This document shows, in pieces, positions 20,033-27,714 of a stretch of DNA of 40,225 bases. The stretch covers positions 1 to 40,225 of the forward strand of contig DAISJM010000030.1 of assembly GCA_036821485.1 (NCBI GenBank), read 5' to 3'. The notes beneath the pieces were generated by a model. That model saw only the letters and a list, made by a program, of their open reading frames with translations, had not been told where the DNA came from and ran no database searches. Each line of letters opens with the position of its first letter. The stretch's first letter is position 1. The stretch comes from DAISJM01 sp036821485. Its GTDB lineage: Bacteria > Verrucomicrobiota > Kiritimatiellia > CAIQIC01 > JAGNIJ01. The position numbers were made by a program, and so were the translations under genes.

Positions 20033-21124
20033 ATGAACCGGTCCGACATGCGCCAGGTAACGTTTGAAATCATCACCCGCACCCCTCTTCCCGTGGGCGA
20101 ACAGGTCTTTGTCACCGGGAACCAGCACGTCCTCGGCGACTGGAACGCGGAAGGTCTGCCGCTCACACGCACACAGGATAACGTCTGGTCCGGCACCGCG
20201 ATCGTACCCGCCGGCGAGAGGCTGGAATACAAGATCACCCGAGGCGACTGGACCAGCGAAGAGATCCTCGATAGCGGAAGCCCCTCCGGCAATCACATCG
20301 TCGAACCCGGCGGCGATCTGACCGTCCAGCACCGCGTCGCCGCATGGCAGGACACCGCCTCCGGCCCAACACCGCAAATCGTCGGCGACTACCGGTTCCA
20401 TGAAGGCTTCCACTCGAAGTACCTTCGTTTCGACCGGCGCGTGATTGTCTGGATGCCCCCGTCCTACCAGCAAAGCCAAACCACTCGTTATCCCGTTCTA
20501 TATATGCACGACGGCCAGCAGGTCTTCGATCCGCAGACGTCGACCTGGAAACAGGACTGGCAGGTCGATGAGTGGTGCACACAGCTCATCGACGAAGGCA
20601 AGCTGCGCGAGATCATCGTCGTCGCTGTCTACTCCACGGAAGATCGCTTCGTAGAATACAATCCCTCCCTTGCGGGCGGTGAGTACACCCGCTTCTTCCT
20701 CGAGGAACTCAAGCCGTTCATCGACCGGGAATACCGAACCCTGCCTGATCGCGCCAATACCGCAGTGGCCGGAGCTTCCATGGGCGGTGGCATATCCTTC
20801 TACATGGCATGGACACATCCTGAGGTCTTCTTCGGTGCGGCTTGCCTTTCTCCCGCTTTCAGATTTCATGATGACAGTCGGCTCTTTGAAATCGTTCGCC
20901 ACACGGCCCAAATCCCCGACACCCGCTTCTTCTTCTACTGCGGCCTCGGCGACCCCACGGAGCAGGAACTGGCCGAAGGCATGTACGCCATGGCCGATCT
21001 GCTCCGCGAGCGGGGCTTTGGTTCATCCCGCATCCTCACCACCGAGGATCCCGCCGGACAGCACAACGAGATGGCTTGGGCCAAACACACACCCGAATGG
21101 CTTCGTTTCCTCTTTGGCAAATGA
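20033..21124 (+). CDS. CBM20-like domain plus Fes/EstD-type alpha/beta-hydrolase esterase
   Basis: 363 residues. Residues about 9-100 resemble a starch-binding CBM20 domain, with the typical G-N-x-x-x-L-G-x-W strand. Residues about 120-363 form a putative-esterase (enterochelin esterase/feruloyl esterase type) alpha/beta-hydrolase. It carries 'MHDGQQVFD', the nucleophile elbow GASMGG with Ser249, a likely acid at Asp307 (GLGDP) and His344 (QHNE). There is no signal peptide or membrane segment, so a cytoplasmic location is expected. The start is fixed by AGGAGG eight bases upstream and by its own promoter. The gene stands alone between a hairpin and the next promoter. The family hydrolyses ester bonds on sugars, siderophores or esterified glycans; the substrate here cannot be told. 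Confidence 0.88.
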   Translation: MNRSDMRQVTFEIITRTPLPVGEQVFVTGNQHVLGDWNAEGLPLTRTQDNVWSGTAIVPAGERLEYKITRGDWTSEEILDSGSPSGNHIVEPGGDLTVQHRVAAWQDTASGPTPQIVGDYRFHEGFHSKYLRFDRRVIVWMPPSYQQSQTTRYPVLYMHDGQQVFDPQTSTWKQDWQVDEWCTQLIDEGKLREIIVVAVYSTEDRFVEYNPSLAGGEYTRFFLEELKPFIDREYRTLPDRANTAVAGASMGGGISFYMAWTHPEVFFGAACLSPAFRFHDDSRLFEIVRHTAQIPDTRFFFYCGLGDPTEQELAEGMYAMADLLRERGFGSSRILTTEDPAGQHNEMAWAKHTPEWLRFLFGK

Positions 21125-21155
21125 CAGGGCAGCGGACCGGGAGCGCGTGGCAGGC

Positions 21156-21184
21156 TTGACCACAAAGCGAAAGACCCCTAGTAT
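21156..21184 (+). promoter_or_regulatory. Sigma70-type promoter for the HAD-like/mazG/lacI group
   Basis: The -35 is TTGACC (21156-21161) and the -10 is TAGTAT (21179-21184), with a 17-bp spacer. Transcription would start near 21191, about 25 bases before the GTG start chosen for the next gene. Confidence 0.55.
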
Positions 21185-21216
21185 GCACCCCCTGATTTTA
21201 GATGAAGGAGAACACC

Positions 21217-21969
21217 GTGACGTCCAAGACACTTGAGAAGACACAAGGCGAGATCGCAGCGGACGAAGTGCAGCAGCCGGCCGCACCTCCGCCGCCCATG
21301 TTCACCCTGCTTCTGGAACTCGAGGATATCCCCCTTCATGGCAGGCAGGCCGCTTTCGAGGTCCTCAAACAGCGATTTGGGCAGAAATTCACCCTCTCCA
21401 CCTTCGTCCAATACTGCCTCAAGCAGCATCCCAACAAGTTCATACCCGCCTTGGTGGAAACCTTCGGCGAAGGCAAGTCCGCCGACGGCAATCCACTGGA
21501 TGTCTATCATGACGCCGTCGGCAAGAAGTTGCTCGCTGCTGCGAAACTTCCCCCCGCCCTCGTCAAGATCATCGAGCTGGGCAAGGATCTCAAGATTTCC
21601 ACGGTGGTTGTTTCCGCCCTTCCACGCGCCACGGCGGAAGAGCTCATGGAAAAATCAGGGCTGACGGCCCTCGGCGCCCGCCTGCTGACCTTCGAAAGCG
21701 CTGATCGACTTTTCCCCACACCCGATGTCTGGCTCAAGGCCGCCAAGGGCGTCGGTCAGAAGGCCCTGCGCTGTGCTGTCCTCGGCGGTAGCGCCCGCGT
21801 CTGCAAGACGGCCCTTTCCGCGGATATGCGTTGTATTGCCGCCCCGGATGAGTACACGTCTTTCCAGGATTTCGCCGGCGTGGCCGTCGTCCTCGAAAAG
21901 CTCGACGACCTCAGCGCCCGTGAAATCCTTGAGATACTCTTCCCCTTGCACGCGGCAGCAACGAAATAG
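21217..21969 (+). CDS. HAD-superfamily-like protein lacking catalytic residues (pseudo-HAD)
   Basis: 250 residues from a GTG that has AAGGAG six bases upstream; an in-frame ATG at 21202 has no good site. After a Pro-rich N-terminus the order of elements follows beta-phosphoglucomutase-type HAD phosphatases: an N-terminal strand plus helical cap, a Ser-ending strand (S133), 'PTPDVWLKAA' (about 167-176), a strand-loop 'AVLGGSA', and 'YTSFQDFAGVAVVLEKLDDLS'-like C-terminal elements. The catalytic D-x-D of motif I is E34-L-E36, the motif III Lys is missing (FPTPD instead of KPxPD), and the motif IV acid is replaced by GGS. It is therefore probably inactive as a phosphatase and may act as a binding or regulatory protein. 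Assignment is by pattern recognition, not by a profile search. It is followed after 74 bases by mazG. Confidence 0.75.
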   Translation: MTSKTLEKTQGEIAADEVQQPAAPPPPMFTLLLELEDIPLHGRQAAFEVLKQRFGQKFTLSTFVQYCLKQHPNKFIPALVETFGEGKSADGNPLDVYHDAVGKKLLAAAKLPPALVKIIELGKDLKISTVVVSALPRATAEELMEKSGLTALGARLLTFESADRLFPTPDVWLKAAKGVGQKALRCAVLGGSARVCKTALSADMRCIAAPDEYTSFQDFAGVAVVLEKLDDLSAREILEILFPLHAAATK

Positions 21970-22043
21970 TACGGGCTGCATCGCGCGCAGCAAACCCGGC
22001 GGATATGCCTTCGCTTATCCGTGCCAAGACGGCGAGGTCCATC

Positions 22044-22865
22044 GTGAATGACGCCGCTAAGAAACCGATCGACCGCCTCCTCGAGATCATGCGCACCCTC
22101 CGTGCCGAAAATGGGTGCCCGTGGGATCGCGAGCAGTCACTCCAGAGCCTGAAGCAATACCTCGTCGAGGAGTGCTACGAGGTCCTCGACGCCATCGATA
22201 GCAACGACCGCTCCAAACTCGCCGAGGAATTGGGCGACCTTCTCCTGCAGATCGTCTTTCAGTCGCAAATCTGCGCCGAGGAGGGTTCCTTTACTTTCGA
22301 TGACGTGGCCCGCCTGATTTCCGAGAAGCTGGTCCGCCGCCATCCCCATGTCTTCGGCGACGTGAAGGTGTCCGGCTCCGCCGACGTCCTCAAGAACTGG
22401 GACCAGATCAAGCGGACCGAAAAGGAAGGCGAACTGAGGTCCGTTGTCGCCGGCATTCCCAAGCACCTCCCCGCTCTGCACAAAGCCCAGCAGGTGCAAA
22501 AACGTGCCGCACGCGTTGGATTTGACTGGGAGGCCGTCCACCAGGTGATCGACAAGCTCGAAGAGGAGACCGCCGAGGTCAAGGAAGCCCTTGCCAGCGG
22601 TCAGACCGAGAAGGTACGCGAGGAAATCGGCGATCTCCTGTTCGCCGTCGTCAACCTCTCCCGCTTTCTCGGCCACGACGCCGAAGAGGTCCTCAACGGC
22701 ACCATCGCCAAGTTCGTCCGCCGTTTCCAGGGCATCGAACAGCGCATCCACGAGCAGGGCCGTAAGATGACCGACTGCAATCTCGCAGATCTCGATGCAA
22801 TTTGGGACGACATCAAGGCGTCGGAAGTCAGGCAGAATCAGAAATCCGACCAGGCATCGCCCTGA
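22044..22865 (+). CDS. mazG: MazG nucleoside triphosphate pyrophosphohydrolase
   Basis: 273 residues, close to the 263 of E. coli MazG. It hydrolyses NTPs and dNTPs to the monophosphate and pyrophosphate, cleaning the nucleotide pool. The N-terminal domain has the CPWD motif (25-28) and the Mg-binding E-x-x-E (42/43-46) and E-x-x-D (62-65) helices. The C-terminal domain repeats the pattern with 'EETAEV' and 'EEIGDLL'. The GTG start has GAGG six bases upstream (22034-22037); the longer reading from ATG 22005 lacks a good site and adds a tail atypical of the family. It lies between the pseudo-HAD gene and lacI on the same strand, probably in one transcript. Confidence 0.95.
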   Translation: MNDAAKKPIDRLLEIMRTLRAENGCPWDREQSLQSLKQYLVEECYEVLDAIDSNDRSKLAEELGDLLLQIVFQSQICAEEGSFTFDDVARLISEKLVRRHPHVFGDVKVSGSADVLKNWDQIKRTEKEGELRSVVAGIPKHLPALHKAQQVQKRAARVGFDWEAVHQVIDKLEEETAEVKEALASGQTEKVREEIGDLLFAVVNLSRFLGHDAEEVLNGTIAKFVRRFQGIEQRIHEQGRKMTDCNLADLDAIWDDIKASEVRQNQKSDQASP

Positions 22866-22911
22866 GGCGATCGGGCGCAAGCCCTGGGGGATGGAGTCCG
22901 GCGGAAACGAG

Positions 22912-23934
22912 ATGAACAAGAGGGTCACCATCAAGGACGTTGCGGCAAAAGCCCGCGTCACGCACCCAACCGTTTCCCGTGCTCTAAGCGACAGTCCCCG
23001 CGTAAGCGAGGCGACCAAGAAACGGATCCGAAAGATTGCCGCGCAGCTCGGCTACCGGCCCAATCTGATCGCACGAAGCCTCGTTCGCAAGCAATCCCGG
23101 GTTGTCGCCGTGATCACGCCCGACCTCAACCCGCATGTTCAACCCATCCTTCGCGGGGTCGCGGACGCGTGCCGTCGCAGCAACTACGCCCTCATGCTTC
23201 TCTCCACGGACTATTGGACCGAGGAAGGTCTCTCGTACATGTGGGTCCTCGATAACTGGCGCGTGGACGGCATCATCATCTACAATGTGTTGTATCAGCG
23301 AGCCGCCGCACGAGATCTCCAGCGGCTTCAATGCGAGCGGGTCCCTTCCGTTTTCATCAACAAGTACCTCCACGATCGGAAGACGAATAATGTGAGCGTG
23401 GACAATTTCGACGCCGTCCTTCGCGCGATGACCCATCTTCATGATTTGGGTCACAGACGGATCGGCATTATGAACGGACAGGCCATGTCCGTGGACGGCG
23501 TGGAACGATTTGATGGATTCAGGAAAGCGCTGACCAAACTGGGGTTGCCGCTCGAGAAGCATTTCGTCGGATGCGGAAACTACTCCGAGGAGCAGGCCTT
23601 CGAGGAAATGACCCGGATCCTGTGTCTTCGCCCACGGCCGACCGCCATGTTCTGCGCCAACGATCTGATGGCTATGGGCGTCATCAGGGCGGCACAGAAG
23701 AAAGGTCTGAAGGTACCGAGGGACCTCGCCGTGGTCGGCTTTGATGATATTGAATCCGGACAGTACTTTTCACCGTCGCTGACAACTCTGCGCCCACCCC
23801 TGCGGGAAACCGGCGAGCGCGCCGTGGCGCTGTTGATGAGCCTTCTCGAAAATCCACGACGCGCCCCGGAGCAGATAGCGATGAAAGCAAAGCTGATCGT
23901 CCGCCAATCGTCGGGCACCCTCAATCGACCGTAA
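22912..23934 (+). CDS. LacI-family transcriptional regulator
   Basis: 340 residues. The N-terminal helix-turn-helix (residues 5-25, VTIKDVAAKARVTHPTVSRA) is followed by the hinge helix Y48-R-P-N-L-I-A-R-S-L and a periplasmic-binding-protein-like effector domain. It should bind a palindromic operator with a central CG and respond to a sugar. The start is placed at the ATG directly before the helix-turn-helix; a GGCGGA lies about six bases upstream, and ATG 22891 is an alternative. It follows mazG by 46 bases and converges on the lipoprotein glycosidase gene, whose 3' end it overlaps by 14 bases. The adjoining minus-strand sugar cluster is the obvious regulatory target (inference). Confidence 0.93.
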   Translation: MNKRVTIKDVAAKARVTHPTVSRALSDSPRVSEATKKRIRKIAAQLGYRPNLIARSLVRKQSRVVAVITPDLNPHVQPILRGVADACRRSNYALMLLSTDYWTEEGLSYMWVLDNWRVDGIIIYNVLYQRAAARDLQRLQCERVPSVFINKYLHDRKTNNVSVDNFDAVLRAMTHLHDLGHRRIGIMNGQAMSVDGVERFDGFRKALTKLGLPLEKHFVGCGNYSEEQAFEEMTRILCLRPRPTAMFCANDLMAMGVIRAAQKKGLKVPRDLAVVGFDDIESGQYFSPSLTTLRPPLRETGERAVALLMSLLENPRRAPEQIAMKAKLIVRQSSGTLNRP

Positions 23935-26900
23935 AGCCCGGATCACCATACAGAAGCGTGACGTTGGCCGGAGAGCTTGGCAGCCTGACTTCCCGGGCAG
24001 AGAAATCCTTCCATTCCTGCCCGTTGACCCGGACACCGCGCAACGGCGTTTCCATGGGCGAAACCAGCGTGATCCATCCCGGGGGACGAAGGTCTCCCGT
24101 CAGGCGGACGTCCACTTGATCCTTTGTGCCGGTCAGTCGAAGACCACACTTTCCAAAATGTGTCGCCACACCACGAAGCTCTACCCCGCCGGGGGCCAGA
24201 ACCCATTCCTCCGGAATTCCCGCGGCGAGGACAAGGGCATCACGCTTCTCATAGAGAAACAGGCTCATGAGGGCGCTGATGTACTGCGCACTTACCCACG
24301 TATGGGGCATGTCGCCAAAGATCGTCGGCCGGCGCTCATCGCTGTTAACGACCTCGGGCCACTGCTTCCAGCCGATCGGCTTGCGATGCGCCAGCATGAA
24401 CCGGAGAAACTTGATCGCACGATCCTTGTGACCCATGTACAGGAAAGTCTCTGCAATGGGCATCTCCTCGGGTGTAAACCGGTATACGGCTCCGGGCTTC
24501 TGCCATGACTGAAATTCCTCGTAGTACTTGTCCATCGTACGACCAAGAGCAGGTTGCGGCATGTTGGCCAGTTCGCCGCAATGGGATACACCGGCCGCAA
24601 TGGAAGACGCCCAGAAATGCGTCCCCTCGGGATACTCGGGAATGTAATCAATGCCATGCTTCTTCATCGCGCCGGTCATCGACGCATAAACAGAATCCCG
24701 GAGTGCGATGTACTGACCACCCATCCACTCAACCAGATCGTCCCTTCCCAGGATGCGGGCAATCGACATCCCATCATTCCAGGCTTTGAGCGTCCACAGA
24801 TTGTCATAGTAGTTGTGATTCGCGTAGGACTTGGAAATGAGCCCGTACATTAGCTTCTTGTCCGGATCATCCCGGTACTCGGCGGTGGTGCGCCGGCTTC
24901 TGAGTTCCTCCGCAAACCGCAGGGCCTTCACGACGTTCGTCAGTTTGCCCTGCAGAAACGCAAGATCACGTGTGAACTCGTAGTACTGCAGCACGGCATA
25001 GATGTACTGGCCCTGGCTGTCATACTCGCTGATATTCTCCCAGAATGGGTTTTTCGCTTTGTTGTCAATGACGCACGGTATCTCTCCGGTCGGAAGCTGG
25101 TAGGTCGTGTACAAATCGATGAATGCGCGCGCCTCCTTGAAGAAGCCCAGCCGCATCAGCGCCACGGCGGCGATTCCCCCGTCCCGAATCCAGGACTTGT
25201 CGTAACACCAGGTGCCCGGCTGCAACCAGGGACCGTCCTTCGTGATGAATGTGTAGCCGATATTCGCCTTCAAGGTCTCCGTGAAGCCGGGCTCGGGAAT
25301 CGCGATCTCAATGGGATTCACCTTGGTTTCCCAGAAGGCCACCTGCGTCCCCAAGATCCGCTCGAACCCTTCCTCCACACCGACCGCACCCATTCGCACG
25401 GTCAACTCCGGACTTGTTTCGTGAAGAGGCATCGCTACGTAGATGTCCCTGGAGTCGCCGGGCTCCAAGGCAAAGTCATACCGCAAGACCGCAGAACTGA
25501 ACCGATCCGGATCGTTGGTCACATCCCCGCCGGACGGGATGAGGCCTTGCTGCAAGTCATCCACAAGTACATCCCGACAAGGCGAACGGAGTGCCGGTTT
25601 GCCGGCCAGGGTGCCGAAGCCGCTGGGCTGGGTGAGCAGCGAAATATGGTACTTGTCGCTAATGTCCAAACCCTCGCCGGTCCGCCGAATGGAACTGACA
25701 TAGGTCAGACCTCCCTTCCCTTTCCCTTCGGCCTCATTCTCGCCCTCCCCCTCTCCCTGCCAGGGCGGATAAAGCTGAAATGGCCGGAGCAACAGAAAGA
25801 GACTGCCGCTGACATCCACTTCCCGATCATTATGGATTCGATATTGCGTGTACGTGGATGATTGGCCCGCTTTGCCCCCGGCCAACATCGTAATGTCCAT
25901 GTTGAGACCGTCGACGGCCCAGTCTACGGAAGGAATCGGGAGCACATTGTCCTGCAACGACTGCCGGACAACCGCCTGATCGCGCGTCACCAGTTGATCA
26001 TCCACATAAAGCAAAGGCATGACGGTAAACCCGCGCTTGTGATGCTCAATGGTTCCGTCCTCGCAAAAGATGCTCTCCTTATCATCGTCCGCCACCCCGA
26101 CGACCGTCCAAAACGCCTGCTGGTCCGACATCCATCGCGGGTAGCAGCCGGGCGCTCGTGCCGAAGCGATTTCAAAGAATTTTTGCAGCGTCACGGCTTC
26201 GTCCGGCATGCCCACCTCTACGCGTCGTATCTCAACACCATTGCCCGTACCGCTCTCACGGCATTCAATGCGCACGTATTGTCCCGTTGATTTCTCAAAA
26301 TACACTCGCGTCGCGCCGCCCGCGGCGCGATCCTGCGAGTAAACATGCCGCCAATCCTTGCCATCGTCGGAAACGGCCACATCAAAGGCCCGTGCGAAGT
26401 CCGGACCCCAGTTCACAAGAAGTCTTCCGAACACCCTTGGCCGGCGAAAATCAATCTGCAGCCACTCGCCGGTTGAACCCACGCTGTGCCAGCCGGCATT
26501 TGTCCCGGCGGACAGGAGCCGCACCGGCTCGTCGCCGGGGCGGGCAGAGGACGCCGTGAACAGGGGTTCGGCGCCCGGCGCCTCGGTTTCGAGCTCCCAG
26601 ATCGAGTAGCCGAAATCCGTGCCTCGCTTGCTGCACTCAATCCTGACCCATCGCGCCGCCCGCGGCTGGAACCAGACCTCATCCTCACCGCCATCTCCGT
26701 TTGTGGTCGAATACGCTGTCTCCCACCTTCCCCCATCAAGCGATGTCTGAATCTCGTAGGCGCTTGCGTAGGCTGTCTCCCAGTACACACGAAGTCCGGC
26801 CAGTTCACGAACCGCACCGAGATCGATCTTTAGCCATTGAGAATCAGAAAGAGCGCTGCTCCATCGGGTATCTCTATTCCCATCGATCGCGTTGGCCGCC

Positions 26901-27121
26901 CGGCTCCATTCATCCGGTGTCTGCACCGAAGACGCCGTGACACTCCAACCACCAGCCGGCCCCGTAACAGGTGGGGGCGGGGCGGCCGTTGGTGACGCGA
27001 CCGGCGTCGGCGCCGAAATGTTGCGTTCCGCTTCCGGGCATCTCGGCCGACAGCCGGCCATGAGAATCACCAGCCCCAGAAACCAGACTCGAGCCAACGG
27101 GCACTGTTTTCGTGACTTCAT
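23921..27121 (-). CDS. Lipoprotein six-hairpin glycosidase-like protein with two discoidin domains
   Basis: 1066 residues. The signal peptide ends in lipobox LMAG-C24, followed by a Pro/Thr-rich linker, so a membrane-anchored, exported protein is expected. Residues about 58-178 and 183-300 are two F5/8-type-C (discoidin) domains, which often bind glycans. From about residue 310 there is a beta-sandwich and then an (alpha/alpha)6-type region with motifs 'FCEDGTIEHHKRGF', 'YDKSWIRDGG', 'EYDSQGQ' and 'GDMPHTWVSAQY'. The core matches the cytoplasmic protein at 27711-29996 throughout. I cannot place it in a named glycoside hydrolase family. A Glu/Gly/Lys-rich low-complexity insert (nt about 25720-25770) follows 'YPPWQ'. 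GAGG sits seven bases before the ATG. It is the last gene of the cluster, 38 bases after the CBM-like gene. Confidence 0.88.
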   Translation of the reverse strand: MKSRKQCPLARVWFLGLVILMAGCRPRCPEAERNISAPTPVASPTAAPPPPVTGPAGGWSVTASSVQTPDEWSRAANAIDGNRDTRWSSALSDSQWLKIDLGAVRELAGLRVYWETAYASAYEIQTSLDGGRWETAYSTTNGDGGEDEVWFQPRAARWVRIECSKRGTDFGYSIWELETEAPGAEPLFTASSARPGDEPVRLLSAGTNAGWHSVGSTGEWLQIDFRRPRVFGRLLVNWGPDFARAFDVAVSDDGKDWRHVYSQDRAAGGATRVYFEKSTGQYVRIECRESGTGNGVEIRRVEVGMPDEAVTLQKFFEIASARAPGCYPRWMSDQQAFWTVVGVADDDKESIFCEDGTIEHHKRGFTVMPLLYVDDQLVTRDQAVVRQSLQDNVLPIPSVDWAVDGLNMDITMLAGGKAGQSSTYTQYRIHNDREVDVSGSLFLLLRPFQLYPPWQGEGEGENEAEGKGKGGLTYVSSIRRTGEGLDISDKYHISLLTQPSGFGTLAGKPALRSPCRDVLVDDLQQGLIPSGGDVTNDPDRFSSAVLRYDFALEPGDSRDIYVAMPLHETSPELTVRMGAVGVEEGFERILGTQVAFWETKVNPIEIAIPEPGFTETLKANIGYTFITKDGPWLQPGTWCYDKSWIRDGGIAAVALMRLGFFKEARAFIDLYTTYQLPTGEIPCVIDNKAKNPFWENISEYDSQGQYIYAVLQYYEFTRDLAFLQGKLTNVVKALRFAEELRSRRTTAEYRDDPDKKLMYGLISKSYANHNYYDNLWTLKAWNDGMSIARILGRDDLVEWMGGQYIALRDSVYASMTGAMKKHGIDYIPEYPEGTHFWASSIAAGVSHCGELANMPQPALGRTMDKYYEEFQSWQKPGAVYRFTPEEMPIAETFLYMGHKDRAIKFLRFMLAHRKPIGWKQWPEVVNSDERRPTIFGDMPHTWVSAQYISALMSLFLYEKRDALVLAAGIPEEWVLAPGGVELRGVATHFGKCGLRLTGTKDQVDVRLTGDLRPPGWITLVSPMETPLRGVRVNGQEWKDFSAREVRLPSSPANVTLLYGDPGFTVD

Positions 27122-27159
27122 GACACCCTCTTTCTGGACGAGATTGAAACGGTCTGGCC

Positions 27160-27714
27160 CTAATCCACGACAACTTCCGCATCATCGATCCAGACGAACG
27201 ATTGTCCTCTTCCCGACTTCATACGCTCATCTGCAAAGACCACCCTTACTCGCGTCGCCCCTGCCGGCACAAGCCCATATATGCGTGACGGCCGCCAGCC
27301 CTGCTTCATTGATCCGGCCGCAGGCCTGGAAACTTCTCGAAGCACTTTTCCTTCGCTGTCCAGGAACTCCATCTTCATCAACAAGGATCCGGAATGGTCG
27401 GGTTCTGTCAGCAGCCAGACCGTGAAAACGCATTTCCGCCCCACCACGGCCGTCCCCGATAGATCGACTTCCTGCGCTATCGCTCCAAAGGCGTCCTGCA
27501 TGCCGCTGTCATTTCCAATGCCGAAAGCCCACTTTCCCGTGTGGGGGTGCCAATCGCCGCGCTCAAGCCGCTGCGCGGTGCCCGTAACGCCCCAATACGG
27601 CACTCCTCCCTCCTCAAATCCGCCATTGCGGAGAAGATTCAACCCCTGCGCGCACACCGGCGCCATGTCCGCAAATGCGATCAGTACGAGCAGTCCAACC
27701 GCCACCGTCCTCAT
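27160..27714 (-). CDS. Small secreted carbohydrate-binding-like protein
   Basis: 184 residues. The signal peptide (about residues 1-23, ending VCAQG) is followed by a single domain beginning NLLRNGGFEEGG and ending 'VWIDDAEVVVD'. These are the same start and end signatures as the nine CBM-like copies in the giant protein of this window. The start is set by AAAGGAGG upstream and by an ATGA overlap with the stop of the preceding glycosidase-like gene, indicating translational coupling; the longer open frame is rejected. It probably binds the polysaccharide processed by its neighbours at the cell surface or in the periplasm (inference). There are no membrane segments besides the signal. Confidence 0.85.
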   Translation of the reverse strand: MRTVAVGLLVLIAFADMAPVCAQGLNLLRNGGFEEGGVPYWGVTGTAQRLERGDWHPHTGKWAFGIGNDSGMQDAFGAIAQEVDLSGTAVVGRKCVFTVWLLTEPDHSGSLLMKMEFLDSEGKVLREVSRPAAGSMKQGWRPSRIYGLVPAGATRVRVVFADERMKSGRGQSFVWIDDAEVVVD

